Made by a program: the position numbers and the translations under genes. Below, piece after piece: positions 1-10,472 of a DNA stretch of 64,000 bases; position 1 is the stretch's first letter, and each line of letters starts with the position of its first letter. The notes beneath the pieces are model-generated. The model did not search any database. It saw nothing but the letters and a program-made list of their open reading frames with translations, and had not been told where the DNA came from. The DNA lies in assembly GCA_032717465.1 (NCBI GenBank), contig CM064713.1:439501-503500 (forward strand), in the 5' to 3' direction. The DNA comes from Coenobita brevimanus (taxonomy: Eukaryota; Arthropoda; Malacostraca; Decapoda; Coenobitidae).

Positions 1-340
1 ACTGTAATTGGTACTTAAGTGATTTGTCTTAATACTCGCCACTGTGTTGTCGGGAAAAAAAAAAAAAAAAAAAAAAAGAGCACCCAAATCGAGGTATCTT
101 AAAAAATATTAATGTTACGGCGGACCTAAGGAAGTCGTTGGAAATCTAAAGTAATATCCTCAAGCTTGCTCGCGCGAACACATTTTTATGTATGGGTGCC
201 TATAGCATCATAATATTCTTTGCATTATTCTGTTTTACTCACTGCACACCCCAGAGAGAGAGAGTGAGCAGAGAGAGTGAGCAGAGAGCAACAGACACAT
301 ATATAAGCATTAGGCCTTGTTCACTGTCCCTCTTAACTGC
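1..340. other. Low-feature flank with poly(A) run
   Basis: An uninterrupted A run lies at 55-77. The remainder is non-repetitive apart from short GAGAGAGTGAGCA direct repeats near 253-290. No coding signal or recognisable element is visible. The A run could be the tail of a degraded retroposed sequence, but no body is recognisable upstream. Confidence 0.5.
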
Positions 341-840
341 TCTGCTCACTCTCATCTTTATTTTCTCATTCCTGTTCCCCTTTCTTATCCCTGTTCCTCC
401 TCTCCTTTCTTGCTCTTATTTCTCTTCACATTTCTTGCCTTTATTCATCCTCTTCCTTCATTGTCTTTTATTTTCTTACATCATTCTTCATTTAATTCCT
501 CTCCTCACTTGCTGCAAATCATACTTTTCTTTCATACTCCTGTTCCTCCACCATTTCTTTTTAATTAGATTTCCTTCTCTTTCCTTTTCACACTCTTGTT
601 CATCCTTATTTTCTTCGTACTCTTACTTTTCCTTTCTCTCCTTTCTTACTTTCATTCCTCCATATTTCCTCCTTACTGCTTTATTTTCCTTACTTTATAT
701 TACCATTTAATTCCTGTTTATTTTTTTTCTTACCCTTTTCCTTCTTATTTTCTCACTTTCTTCTGTCCCATTTCTTTTCCTTTTATTACGCCTTTTATTT
801 TTCATTTCTGTTTACATTTTCATTTCTTTATTTGTATTTC
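341..840. repeat. Pyrimidine-rich low-complexity tract
   Basis: About 500 bases of almost pure C/T on the + strand, with TTCCT/CTCATT motifs and no fixed period. Open frames here are F/L/S/P-rich translations of the tract and are not credible proteins. Confidence 0.75.
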
Positions 841-843
841 ATT

Positions 844-975
844 TATATGAGAGAGGGAGGTGTGAGTTGGGAGCAGGGCAGTGAAATGGCAGGGGACAGG
901 GCGACTTGGAGGCGATTTGTTTGTGGCCACCCCAAACGGGATTGAGGCGTCTGGCAATAGATAGATAGATAGATT
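844..975 (+). mobile_element. GATA-tailed SINE-like repeat, copy 1
   Basis: This copy reads GGGAGCAGGGCAGTGAAATG, then GGCGATTTGTTTGTGGCCAC, then GCGTCTGGCAATAGATAG, and ends in (GATA)n. The same block recurs at 5829-6120 and 45507-45672 (+), and at 37165-37256 and 49375-49590 (-). The conserved block followed by a variable tetranucleotide tail is typical of a retroposed SINE or LINE 3' end. Confidence 0.8.
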
Positions 976-1083
976 TATTGTTCATGTTCTTTTGCATAAT
1001 ATTTCATTCGTTCTTTCTCGTTTCTGACATTCGTTATTTCTCTTCGTGTGCCTTTTCCTTTCTATATTCCTCACTTACCTTTA

Positions 1084-1111
1084 TTCTCTCTCTCTCTCTC
1101 TCTCTCTCTCT
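1084..1111. repeat. (TC)n microsatellite
   Basis: Uninterrupted CT dinucleotide run inside a pyrimidine-rich stretch. Confidence 0.95.
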
Positions 1112-1169
1112 TACTTCTCCCTTGGCTATTTTATTCTCTGCTTCGATGGTGTATTTTTTGTAGCCTATT

Positions 1170-1315
1170 TTTGCTCCCTTCAGACGATTTTTATTTATTT
1201 TACTTAGACGAAGGAAAGATATTTTTGACCTGGAGGGGTTACAAACAACCTTTACTAAACCGTCTGATGGTAGTTGGACGAGAATAACAATAACGTAACG
1301 GGGGTCAAAGGTCAC
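1170..1315. mobile_element. Family A TTAA-MITE, degraded copy
   Basis: CCCTTCAGACGATTTTTATT, then CTGGAGGGGTTACAAACAAC, then CGTCTGATGGTAGTTGGACG match the inner arms and centre of family A. The terminal TTAACCCCTTCAG-type ends are missing or unrecognisable, so this is a truncated internal portion. Confidence 0.6.
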
Positions 1316-1365
1316 CCTCTATAATTCGATGTCGCTCTTTCTCTTTTATTCTTCCTTCCTTTGGA

Positions 1366-1890
1366 CGATTAAATGAAGCTTAAGGGAGAATATATTAATT
1401 ACGTCTAAGGGAGAATATTTTAATGAAGCTTAAGGGAGAATATATTAAGTTTAAGGGAGAATATTTTAATGAAGCTTGAGGTAGATTCCATAAATGAAGT
1501 TTCAGGGAGAATATTTGAATAAAGCTTATGGGGGAATATTTTAATTAAGCTTAAGGGAGAATATTTTAATTACCATAAGGGAGAATATTATAATTAAGCT
1601 TAAGGGAGAATATTTTAATGAAGCTTAAGGTAGATCATTTTAAGTAAGTTTAAGGGATAATATTTTAGTGAAGCTTAAGGGCGAATATTTTAGTTAAGCT
1701 TAAGGGCGAATATTTTAGTTAAGCTTAAGGGCGAATATTTTAATGAAGCTTAAGGAAGAATAATGAAGCTTAAGGGAGAATATATTGATTAAGCTTAAGG
1801 GAGAATATTTTAATTAAGCTTAAGGGAGAATAATTAACTAAGCTTAAGGGAGAATATTTAACTAAGCTTAAGGGAGAATATTAAACTTAT
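1366..1890. repeat. ~26-bp minisatellite (AAGCTTAAGGGAGAATATTT)
   Basis: About 18-20 imperfect tandem units of GAAGCTTAAGGGAGAATATT followed by 5-7 variable bases. Each unit carries the palindrome AAGCTTAA. Variants (AGGTAGATC, GGGCGAAT, GGATAAT) are partly clustered, consistent with unequal exchange or slippage. Confidence 0.9.
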
Positions 1891-1911
1891 TACTGTCTTT
1901 CTCGCATTACT

Positions 1912-2568
1912 TCTTTTCCCTTGTCCTTCGTTTCTTCCCCTTGTCCTTCATGTCTTCCCCTTGTCCTTCGTTTCTTCCCCTTGTCCTTCGTTTCTTCCCC
2001 TTGTCCTTCATGTCTTCCCCTTGTCCTTCATGTCTTCCCCTTGTCCTTCATGTCTTCCCCTTGTCCTTCATGTCTTCCCCTTGTCCTTCGTTTCTTCCCC
2101 TTGTCCTTCATGTCTTCCCCTTGTCCTTCATGTCTTTCCCTTGTCCTTCGTTTCTTCCCCTTGTCCTTCATGTCTTTCCCTTGTCCTTCATGTCTTCCCC
2201 TTGTCCTTCATGTCTTTCCTTTGTCCTTCGTTTCTTCCCCTTGTCCTTCATGTCTTCCCCTTGTCCTTCATGTCTTCCCCTTGTCCTTCATGTCTTCCCC
2301 TTGTCCTTCATTTCTTCCCCTTGTCCTTCATTTCTTCCCCTTGTCCTTCGTTTCTTCCCCTTGTCCTTCATGTCTTCCCCTTGTCCTTCATGTCTTCCCC
2401 TTGTCCTTCATGTCTTCCCCTTGTCCTTCGTTTCTTCCCCTTGTCCTTTGTTTCTTCCCCTTGTCCTTCATGTCTTCCCCTTGTCCTTCATGTCTTCCCC
2501 TTGTCCTTCATGTCTTCCCCTTGTCCTTCATGTCTTCCCCTTGTCCTTCGTTTCTTCCCCTTGTCCTT
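1912..2568. repeat. 20-bp minisatellite (TTGTCCTTCATGTCTTCCCC)
   Basis: About 32 head-to-tail units of exactly 20 bp, so three units fill each 60-base row. The main variant is TTCATG versus TTCGTT. Because 20 is not a multiple of 3 and no frame contains a stop, all three + frames stay open for about 400 codons. Those open frames are repeat artefacts. Confidence 0.95.
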
Positions 2569-3096
2569 CAGTTTCTCCACCTTATCCTTCAGTTTCTCCA
2601 CCTATCCTTCAGTTTCTCCACCTATCCTTCAGTTTCTCCACCTTATCCTTCAGTTTCTTCACCTTGTCCTTCAGATTCTCCACCTTATCCTTCACTTTCT
2701 CTACCTTATCCTTCACTTTCTCCACCTTATCCTTCACTTTCTCCACCTTATCCTTCACTTTCTCCACCTTATCCTTCACTTTCTCCACCTTATCCTTCAC
2801 TTTCTCCGCCTTATCCTTCAGTTTCTCCACCTTATCCTTCAGATTCTCCGCCTTATCCTTCAGTTTCTCCACCTTATCCTTCAGTTTCTCCACCTTATCC
2901 TTCACTTTCTCCACCTTGTCCTTCAGTTTCTCCACCTTATCCTTCAGTTTCTCCACCTTATCCTTCAGTTTCTCCACCTTATCCTTCAGTTTCTCCACCT
3001 TATCCTTCAGTTTCTCCACCTTATCCTTCAGTTTCTCCACCTTATCCTTCAGTTTCTTCACCTTATCCTTCAGTTTCTTCACCTTATCCTTCAGAT
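2569..3096 (-). repeat. 21-bp minisatellite with heptad-encoding minus frame
   Basis: About 25 units with a period of 21 bp, core CTTCAGTTTCTCCACCTTAT, directly following the 20-bp array. Units differ at one or two positions (CAGTTT/CACTTT/CAGATT; CTCC/CTTC). One minus frame (2609-3082) reads as a repeated VEKLKDK heptad. That frame is open back to a TAA at 3119-3121 but contains no ATG; the first usable codon would be GTG. A minisatellite is the safe call; an exon of a coiled-coil protein is a remote alternative. Confidence 0.9.
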
Positions 3097-3159
3097 TTCT
3101 TTCGTGTTCTTCATTTTCTTAACCGAGCATATTAATTTACTCTTGATTATCCAGTACTA

Positions 3160-3562
3160 TTTTTCTGCATGTCTCTGTTTCTTTTTTTTTTTTTTTCAAC
3201 TCGTGCTATTTTTTTTCTTTCCTTAATATATTTTTCTCTTTGTCTTTTGGCTTCACATAATCTTACAAAACTTTCCTGTTCTTGTTGTACTGTTATCATT
3301 AATCTTATCATATCCTTATCACTAATCTTTCATTTTTTTATTACTTTCCCCTTCCCATATCCTTCCTTCCCTCACCACTAATTCCCTCTCTTTATTCATT
3401 TACTCCCTTTTCTCTCCCTTTCTGTATTCCTCCCCTCACTTCCCTATTCACTTTATCTCACTCTGTTGGTTCATCTGTCTTCTCTACCTCTCGTCTCTTT
3501 CCCTCTCCCAGTCTTGTTTCCTCACTGCCTTCCTCCCTCGTTCTGGTTACTCCAACTTTTCC

Positions 3563-3622
<60 letters not shown>

Positions 3623-4382
3623 GCCTCCCTTAAGCAGCTTTCGTACCTCCTTCCTTCAGCTGTCCTTCCTTCTCCCTTTTCCTTCCTACTCTCCCTTCCT
3701 CAGTTATTTTCCCCACTTACCTCTTCCGTCTATTCCCTTCCACTACATTTTTCTCAGTTCTTCCTTCCTCTTCTTCCTCCCTTCTTTAGTTTTCCTCTTT
3801 TCCTTATTCTTTCCTCTTACCTTTCATCTGTTTTAGTCCCTCCCATTGCTTTCTCCTCCCTTTCTTCCTCCTCCCTTAACTTCTCTTCTCTCCCCCCCCC
3901 CTCCCTCCCTCTGTTTTCCTCCCCACTCACCTTTCCTCCCTGTTATTCCGTTTCACTGCTTTTTCCTCAGATCCACTTTTCTCCCTTCCCTCCCTCCCTT
4001 CCTTATCCATCCTTTCCTCCTTCAAATTTTCTCCCCATTTACCTCTCCTCCCCTTTTCTTTCTCTCACCACTCTTCCCTCACTCTCTCCCTCCCTTCCTT
4101 CTCCAGTCAGCCTGTCTCCCTTTCTCCCTCATTTATGCTCCTCCTTTCTTCTCCTTCCATTTTGCTTCTTTGCCCTATCCCTCCATCTCCACCCTCCTTC
4201 CATCCTTCTTTCGTTTTCTTCCCTCCTTTTCTCCTTCCGTTTTTCCCTCCGCCTAGCTAGCCTCCATTTTACTCCCTCACTCTACTCTTCCTCTCTTTCC
4301 CTCCCTGCCTGCCCTCCTCCCTTAGTTATCCCTCCTCCCTATTTATTGCTGTTTTTGCTTCCCCTCGACACGTCTATCCTTT
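3160..4382. repeat. Pyrimidine-rich tract with (TC)n core
   Basis: Over 1.2 kb of C/T-dominated + strand with a clean (TC)n at 3564-3618 and poly(T) near 3182-3196. CCTTCCTCCC-type motifs are frequent but have no stable period. There are no coding features. Confidence 0.8.
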
Positions 4383-5720
4383 TAGGCTTGACCCGTCTTT
4401 CTGCAAGGGAGGGGGAGGGGAGGGAGAGGGGAGGGGAAGGGGGAGATAAGGAGTGAGAGGAGGGGAGGGGCTGGAGGGAAGGTATACAAGGATATATGTA
4501 CTGTATGTGTTTGAACTTCTCCCCTCTTCTCGTCTCCCTTCTCTTCTTTTCTCCCTTTTCCTCTTCTTGTTTCTCCCTTTTTTCTCTTCATTATTCCCAT
4601 TTTCTTTTCTTTCATCTTTCTCCCTCCTTTTCTTCTTTTCTCCCTTCTTCTTTTTTCTCTTTCTCTTTTTTCTCCCTCCTTCTTCATTTCTCCCTTCTCT
4701 TCCTCTTCTCTCCCTTCTCTTTTTTCTTCCTCCTGTGTCCCTTTTTATTTTATTTTTTTCATTTTTGTTTTCCTCTTTTTTTCCTTGGTTTCTTCTCTTT
4801 CTTTCCTCTTTCTTTTCCTTTTCCTCTTTCTCTCCCCTTTGTCTTCCTCCTTTTTCCTCCTCCTTTCCCTCTTTCTTTTTGTTTTCTCTCCTGTTAGGCT
4901 TGACCCTTCTATCTGCAAGGGGAGGGGGAGAAGGGAGGGGGAGAGGATGAAGGGGGGAGGGGGAGGAGGGGAAGGTAAACGAGAAGATATGGAAATGTGT
5001 TTGAAGGTTTTCCCTCTCCTCTCTTCTCTTTTCCTCTCTTCTCTCTCCTTCTTACTTTCATCTTTCTCTTTTCTCTTCTCCTCTTTCTCTTTTCTTCTTT
5101 CCTCCCTCTTTCTGTTTCCTTCCTTCTTTCTCTAAATCTTTCTTTCCTTTTCTCCTCTCTCTTCTAACGGGAGGGAGTGAGGGGGATGAGAGAGGAGAGA
5201 GGGAAAGAAAGGCATGAGAAGAAATGTAAAGGTTTGTTCGTGGATTTCCCCACTTTTCCTCTTTTTTTCTCTCTCTTCTCTCTCCCTCACTCTCTTTCTT
5301 TCTTTCACATTACTTCCTCTTTCCTTCTCTTCTGTGTTTTCATTTCTTCTCTCTCTTCTCCACTTCTCTTTTCTTTTTGATCCTGTTTTCTGCAAGGCGG
5401 GGGAGCTGAGGGAGGGGAAGGTAAAGAAGGAATATGGAAATGTGTTTAGACTTTTTACCTTTACTCTTTTCTTCTTGTCTCTCTTCTCTCCTCTCTTCTC
5501 TTCTAGTCTCTTCTCCTCTCCTCTCTTCTCCTCTCTTTTTTTCTGCTCTTCCTTTCTAGTCCCCTCTTTCTATTTCCTCTCTCCTTTTTTCTCTCTAGTT
5601 TCTTTCTTTTTCTTTCTCCCATTTTCCCTTCTTATTTTTTTTCCTTTAATATGGTTCCTTTCCCCACTTGTGTCTATTTTTCCTCCTTTTGCTGTCATTT
5701 CAATTTTCCCTTAATGTCTC
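4383..5720. repeat. ~0.5-kb composite tandem repeat: purine island plus pyrimidine tract
   Basis: A module recurs about three times. It starts with GGCTTGACCC..TCTGCAAGG, continues with a G-rich purine island (GGAGGGGGAG...), then GGTAWA..GATATGGAAATGTGTTTG, then about 350 bases of CTCTTTTC-type pyrimidine. The CTGCAAGG anchors are at about 4401, 4913 and 5390, giving periods near 512 and 477. A weaker partial module starts near 5165. The modules are diverged, so this is an old tandem expansion. Confidence 0.65.
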
Positions 5721-5828
5721 TCTGTTCATCCATTCCCTCTAACTCTACAATTAGCCCCTTCACTCAGGCGGTTTTTTCCTTCATCACACAGACAGTCTTA
5801 ACCCCCTCCTGTAGTGAAGACTGTATTT
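5721..5828. other. Short spacer, no feature
   Basis: Mixed-composition sequence between the composite repeat and the GATA-tailed element. Nothing recognisable. Confidence 0.4.
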
Positions 5829-6120
5829 ATTTAGGTGGTGGAGAGTGAGAGACTAACTAGGAGAGTGTATGTGGGTGAGGTGGTGGTGGGGAGACCGAGG
5901 ATAAGATGGAGGGATGGAGTGGAGAGGTGTATGAGAGAGGGGGGGGTATAAGTGGAGGGGAGGGCAGAGAAATGTCAGGGGACAGGTCGATATGGAGGCG
6001 ATTTGTTTGTGGCCACCCCTTACGGAATTAAGGCGTCTGGCTATAGATAGATAGATGGATGGATAAATAAAGAGATGGATAGACAGATGGATAGATTGAT
6101 AAATAAATAGATAGATAGAT
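5829..6120 (+). mobile_element. GATA-tailed SINE-like repeat, copy 2 (longest head)
   Basis: This copy carries extra 5' sequence (GAGAGTGAGAGACTAACTAG, GGGTGAGGTGGTGG) before the common block GGCGATTTGTTTGTGGCCAC and GCGTCTGGCTATAGATAG, and ends in a GATA/GATG/GATAAATA tail to about 6120. The 5' extension also appears, reverse-complemented, in the 49375-49590 copy, so it belongs to the element. Confidence 0.8.
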
Positions 6121-6197
6121 AGTCTCGAAAAGTCTCCCCAGGCCTAATATAATCGTCTGTTCCCTGCTTTACTTTAACATTCGATTTTTCTTCGTCT

Positions 6198-6395
6198 GAC
6201 GGGTAAGGAAACTCCCTAACACCTTTTCCTAGGCGGTTTACTTTGCTTATGACTCTTTACTGTCCTTTTCTGTGTCATTTAGACAATTCAATACCTCCAT
6301 ATGGAGCATAAGTAACATACAAAACGATATTAACCAGACGTGTCCAAAAATAAATCGCTAAGGAAGAAGTGATAGGGAGCTTTCTTATACGGGTC
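6198..6395. mobile_element. Family B MITE, full copy 1
   Basis: A 198-bp element with terminal inverted repeats of about 45 bp. The left end reads GGGTAAGGAAACTCCCTAAC and ACCTTTTCCTAGGCGGTTTA. The right end is its complement, TAAATCGCTAAGGAAGAAGT then GATAGGGAGC. The interior is short and non-coding. These are hallmarks of a non-autonomous DNA transposon. Further copies are at 32311-32507 (full), 33070-33195 and 54572-54690 (halves). Confidence 0.8.
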
Positions 6396-6423
6396 TTGGT
6401 TGTGAAGCAGGTTACAATACTCC

Positions 6424-7053
6424 TTTTACTCTAACTTGGCCTAAAATTGCCATCCCTCCCTCTTGATTGCTGAGTTGTAACAAGAGAGTAACACTTGAAT
6501 ATGATGCTAGTCACGAAGAATGCAATGGAAAGGATGTATGGCTTCAATTTTTGCCATTGAGGTATGTGAAATAAGCTACAAAAGGACGAAAATGTGGGCC
6601 AGGTTAAAGTGAAAGAACTGTAGTCAAATCAACCCCTCAATCTGACTACACTTGGCAATCAACTGAGCTGCAAGGGGTTAGGGATGCTGTATGAGCGTAA
6701 AATTGTCATCTCTCCATCTTGACTTGTAACAATCGATTAACACTAGAATATCATGCTAGTCACGAAGAAGCTGAATGGAAAGGATGTAGAGGTTATATTA
6801 AATGATCTGTCAGCGTTAAATTGCCATCTCCTTATCTTGACTGTAGAGCTGTAACAATAACGCTAGAATATGATGCTAGTCACGAAGAAGTTCAATGGAA
6901 AGGATGTAAAGGCGTAAAGCGATGAACATTATATATTGCTAGTGACGAAGAAGCTCTATGGAAAGGATATAGAGCCGTAGTACTATCCTTTGCCACTGAG
7001 CCACGGGAAATAAGCTGCAGAAGGACGAAAATCGCCATCTAATTAAAGTGAAT
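6424..7053 (+). mobile_element. Family C MITE followed by amplified internal copies
   Basis: A full copy (6424-6616) has inverted ends TTTACTCTAACTTGGCC and GGCCAGGTTAAAGTGAAAG. It is followed by three further partial units. Each carries the core ATGCTAGTCACGAAGAAG and CAATGGAAAGGATGTAGAG, and the array ends with a right terminus (AATTAAAGTGAATGAC) near 7053. The cores lie near 6503, 6750, 6870 and 6940. The array suggests internal tandem amplification or serial insertion. Confidence 0.75.
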
Positions 7054-7061
7054 GACGCACA

Positions 7062-7107
7062 TGATAGCGATAATAATAATGACGTCATCGGGCTGAAGAG
7101 GTTAATT
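7062..7107. mobile_element. Family A TTAA-MITE, right end only
   Basis: GACGTCATCGGGCTGAAGAG followed by GTTAA matches the family A right terminus, with the TTAA flank kept. Nothing else of the element is present. Confidence 0.65.
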
Positions 7108-7149
7108 AGAGCTTGTAATCTGATACTTTCCCTGAATTTTCTTCTTCCT

Positions 7150-7150
7150 G

Positions 7151-7185
<35 letters not shown>

Positions 7186-7227
7186 TTGTATTTTCTCTGT
7201 TTCTTGCGGTTTGTATCTCTCTCTCTA

Positions 7228-7258
<31 letters not shown>
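7150..7258. repeat. Two (TC)n runs
   Basis: (TC)n at about 7154-7183 and 7216-7257, separated by 33 bases of T/G-rich sequence. Confidence 0.95.
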
Positions 7259-7544
7259 AACCACCATCACCTAAAAAAAATTCACATTTCAACAAATTAC
7301 CAGCATAAAAGAGACAAAAAATGGTAGACGCAAGTAGATGAAGCAATATAACTTCTTTTTTAGTGAAGAATAGATGATGTAGATATCCTAAGTAGCTAAG
7401 TAGTGAGAGGTAGACATGGAAGGGTGTGTGGCGCCGTCTGTTGCGCGTAGGAGGAGTGCTGGGGCTGGGGAAAGGACTGCTTAGTGTAGGCTGAGTCAAA
7501 AGCATTAGAAATAAGAAAAGAATGAATGGTGTTAAGGAGAGGGA
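7259..7544. other. Spacer with weak dispersed-repeat similarity
   Basis: Mostly complex sequence. The block 7420-7500 (GTCTGTTGCGCGTAGG, TGCTGGG, ACTGCTTAGTGTA) resembles 57245-57330 in the same order, hinting at a further dispersed repeat. There is no coding support. Confidence 0.4.
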
Positions 7545-8190
7545 AAGTAACTGGCTGTAAATGCTGTAAAAAGTGACTGATGGATGGATGTAAATGCTGT
7601 AAAAGTGACTGGCTGTAAATGCTGTAAAAGTGACTGGCTGTAAATGCTGTAAAAGTGATTGATGACTGGCTGTAAATGCTGTAAAAGTGATTGATGACTG
7701 GCTGTAAATGCTGTAAAAGTGATTGATGACTGGCTGTAAATGGTGTAAAAGTGATTGATGGATGGGTGTAAATGCTGTAAAAGTGAATGATGACTGGCTG
7801 TAAATGCTGTAAAAGTGATTGATGGATGGGTGTAAATGGTGTAAAAGTGATTGATGACTTGCTGTAAATGCTGTAAAAGTGATTGATGACTGGCTGTAAA
7901 TGGTGTAAAAGTGATTGATGGATGGGTGTAAATGGTGTAAAAGTGATTGATGGATGGGTGTAAATGGTGTAAAAGTGACTGTCTGTAAATGCTGTAAAGT
8001 GACTGTAATTGCTGTAAAAGTGACTGTAAATGCAGTAAAAGTGACTGATTGTAAATGCTATAAGTGACTGGCTGTAAATGCTGTAAAAGTGACTGATTGT
8101 AAATGCTATAAGTGACTGGCTGTAAATGCTGTAAAAGTGACTGATGGATGGGTGTAAATGCTGTAAAAGTGATTGATGGATGGTAAGTGA
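7545..8190. repeat. 25/32-bp minisatellite (GGCTGTAAATGCTGTAAAAG)
   Basis: More than 20 units built on CTGTAAATGCTGTAAAAGTG with optional ATTGATGACTGG or ATTGATGGATGGGTG inserts, giving mixed 25- and 32-bp periods. Long minus-strand open frames rich in H/Y/S/Q (the HFYSIYS pattern) are translations of this array. Confidence 0.95.
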
Positions 8191-8221
8191 GTGTAATGAG
8201 GCAGTCAGTAGGGAAGGACAG

Positions 8222-8560
8222 ATTAATATGAGGAGGTGAAAAGCTCGAGAGAGGAAAAGACGGGAAACAGGAAGACATCGGAAGGAAAAAGGAGAGAGAG
8301 AGGAGGAAAAGGGAAGGAAATGCCGAGAGAAGTGAAGATGGGAATGAGGTGGAGAGAAGGAGAGAGATATGGAGAAATGAGAGGATGAGGAGAAACAGGA
8401 GGAAAAGGGAAAGAGGAGAGGAAAAAGAGGTGAAGATAGGAAAGAGAGCTGGAGAGATGGAAGATGAAGATGATAGGCACCTGAGGAAGAGAGAAAGGAA
8501 AGGAGGGAAGGAAGGGGTGAAGAAAAAAAGTTTAGAATGAGGAAGATAAAGAGGAAGAGA
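8222..8560. repeat. Purine-rich (GAGGA) tract
   Basis: About 340 bases of G/A-dominated + strand with AGGAGGAAAAGG and GAGAGAG motifs and no fixed period. Confidence 0.8.
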
Positions 8561-8564
8561 GCAG

Positions 8565-9530
8565 ATGGAGGAATATACCACAATAACCACAAAACGGTCT
8601 AACCACATCTACCACAGCTACCCCTATCACAACTACCACAACCATACCTACCACAACTACTTTCACTACCACAGCCACAGTTCGCTACCACATCTACTTC
8701 AGACAAAACTACCACCTCTACCACAACCACATCCTTCACCTTCAGAATTACTCATCACAGCCACAGCTCACCACAACCACTGTTACCCCTGTGACCACAA
8801 CCACAACTACCACACAGCCACAGCTACCACAACTTCCTCGTTCACCACTACCACAGCTTTCTCGATCACCACTACCACAACTTCCTCGTTCACCACTACC
8901 ACAACTACCACACAACCACAGCTACCACAACTTCCTCGTTCACCACTACCACAACTTTCTCGATCACCACTACCACAACTTCCTCGATCACCACTACCAC
9001 AACTTTCTCGATCACCACTGCCACAACTACCACACAACCACAGCTACCTCAACTTCCTCGATCACCACCACCACAACTGCCTCTATCACCACAACCACAA
9101 CAACCATAGCAATCACAAGTACCTCAGTCACATCTACCACAATTGCGCTAACAAAGCTACCACAACAACCACAAATACGGTTGCCACACCTACCTCTGTC
9201 ACAACTACCACACCTACCACAGCCACACTTGCCACTTCCAAAACCACTAGCCACAACCACACCTACCACATCCACCACAGTTGCCTTAACCACCGCAACC
9301 GTAAGTGAGTCACAAATAACACACCTACCACTTTACAGCTACCACACACCACTACCACACCTACTAATTCCCAACTACCGTCAACCACAATGCAGATACT
9401 TACCACATTTGATAGTTACCACAAACAGTTCTCACCACCACAACTTTCACAACCACAACCACATTTGCCACAACCACAATTACCACAACCACAACTACCA
9501 CAACTGCCTGGCCACAAGTACACCAACTTC
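8565..9530. repeat. Degenerate ACCACAACT field
   Basis: Nearly 1 kb of imperfect ACCACA/ACAACTACC repeats. An inner higher-order unit of about 30 bp (CTTCCTCGTTCACCACTACC / CTTTCTCGATCACCACTACC) repeats five or six times between 8835 and 9060. T/H/N/P-rich + frames and V/G/C-rich - frames are repeat translations. Confidence 0.9.
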
Positions 9531-9583
9531 ACTTTTATTTTCATCTTTCACCGTCTGTGGCTTCTCCTCTTATCTCACATTCC

Positions 9584-9620
<37 letters not shown>
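9584..9620. repeat. (GA)n microsatellite
   Basis: Clean AG dinucleotide run. Confidence 0.95.
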
Positions 9621-9628
<8 letters not shown>

Positions 9629-9639
9629 AATAAGAAAGA

Positions 9640-10040
9640 GGTGAGGAAGAATGTTGTGCCAAGCGAAGGAAAAAAGGAAAAGGCAGACGGGAGGAAAGGA
9701 GCAAAAGAAGAAAACTAGCGAAGAGGAAAATACGAAGTGATGGAAGACAACGAGAGGACGAGAGAGAAAAAGTAAAGAGGGCGAGAGAGAAGTAAAGAGG
9801 ACGAGAGAGAATAAGTAAAGAGGACGAGAGAGCAAAAGCAAAGAGGACGAGAGAGAAGAAGTAAAGAGGACGAGAGAGAAGAAGTAAAGAGGACGAGAGA
9901 GCAAAAGCAGAGAGGACGAGAGAGGGTAAAAGTAAAGAGAGGAAACGTAAACGAAAACAAAGATAAGAAAAAGGAGCGAGTGACAGATAATAAACTAGAA
10001 ACCAAAATAAGAAGACACGAAAGGAAATAAAAGAAAAAGA
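9640..10040. repeat. ~23-bp purine minisatellite (GAGGACGAGAGAGAAGAAGT)
   Basis: About eight units of GTAAAGAGGACGAGAGAGAA or its CAAAAGCA variant between about 9745 and 9930, inside a longer purine-rich stretch. On the minus strand the units read as SRPLYFFSLVLF-type peptides, an artefact. Confidence 0.85.
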
Positions 10041-10079
10041 TTAGGGGATGTGTGACGCTAGAAAGAAGAAAAATTGAAT

Positions 10080-10217
10080 TACATATCTATCTATTCTGTA
10101 TCTGTCTGTCTGTCTGTCTTTCTATCTATCAATCTGTCTATCTATCTACAGTATATAAGGGAAGAGAGGCAGAGGAGGAAGAGTAGAATGCGAGAAATGT
10201 GAAAGACTAGAGAGAGA

Positions 10218-10258
<41 letters not shown>
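10080..10258. repeat. (TCTG/TCTA)n then (GA)n
   Basis: Degenerate tetranucleotide repeat at about 10084-10150, followed by purine-rich sequence and a (GA)n run at 10207-10258. Confidence 0.9.
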
Positions 10259-10337
10259 TTTTACAATATATAAATTGTGAAACGTACAGCATTTTTTTTT
10301 TAACAGTATGATTTAATAGAACATAGGTTGTTTATGT

Positions 10338-10366
10338 ATGTGTGTGTGTGCCAGTTTCTTTTGCTG

Positions 10367-10430
<64 letters not shown>

Positions 10431-10472
10431 AGGTTAATATACGGTCCTGTAAATAAAGCCCATAATTCCTTT

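Noticed and set aside
1912..2568. CRISPR-like regular direct repeats
   Set aside because: The 20-bp units are contiguous with no spacers and the context is eukaryotic; they are a minisatellite.
1921..3226. Three overlapping + frames of about 400 codons (SFVSSPCPSCLPLVL pattern)
   Set aside because: They are translations of a 20-bp then 21-bp minisatellite. A stop-free 20-bp unit keeps all three frames open, so length carries no coding evidence.
7396..8608. Minus frames of 358-398 codons with HFYSIYSQS repeats
   Set aside because: Translation of the 25/32-bp minisatellite running into purine-rich sequence; two frames are open at once and there is no domain.
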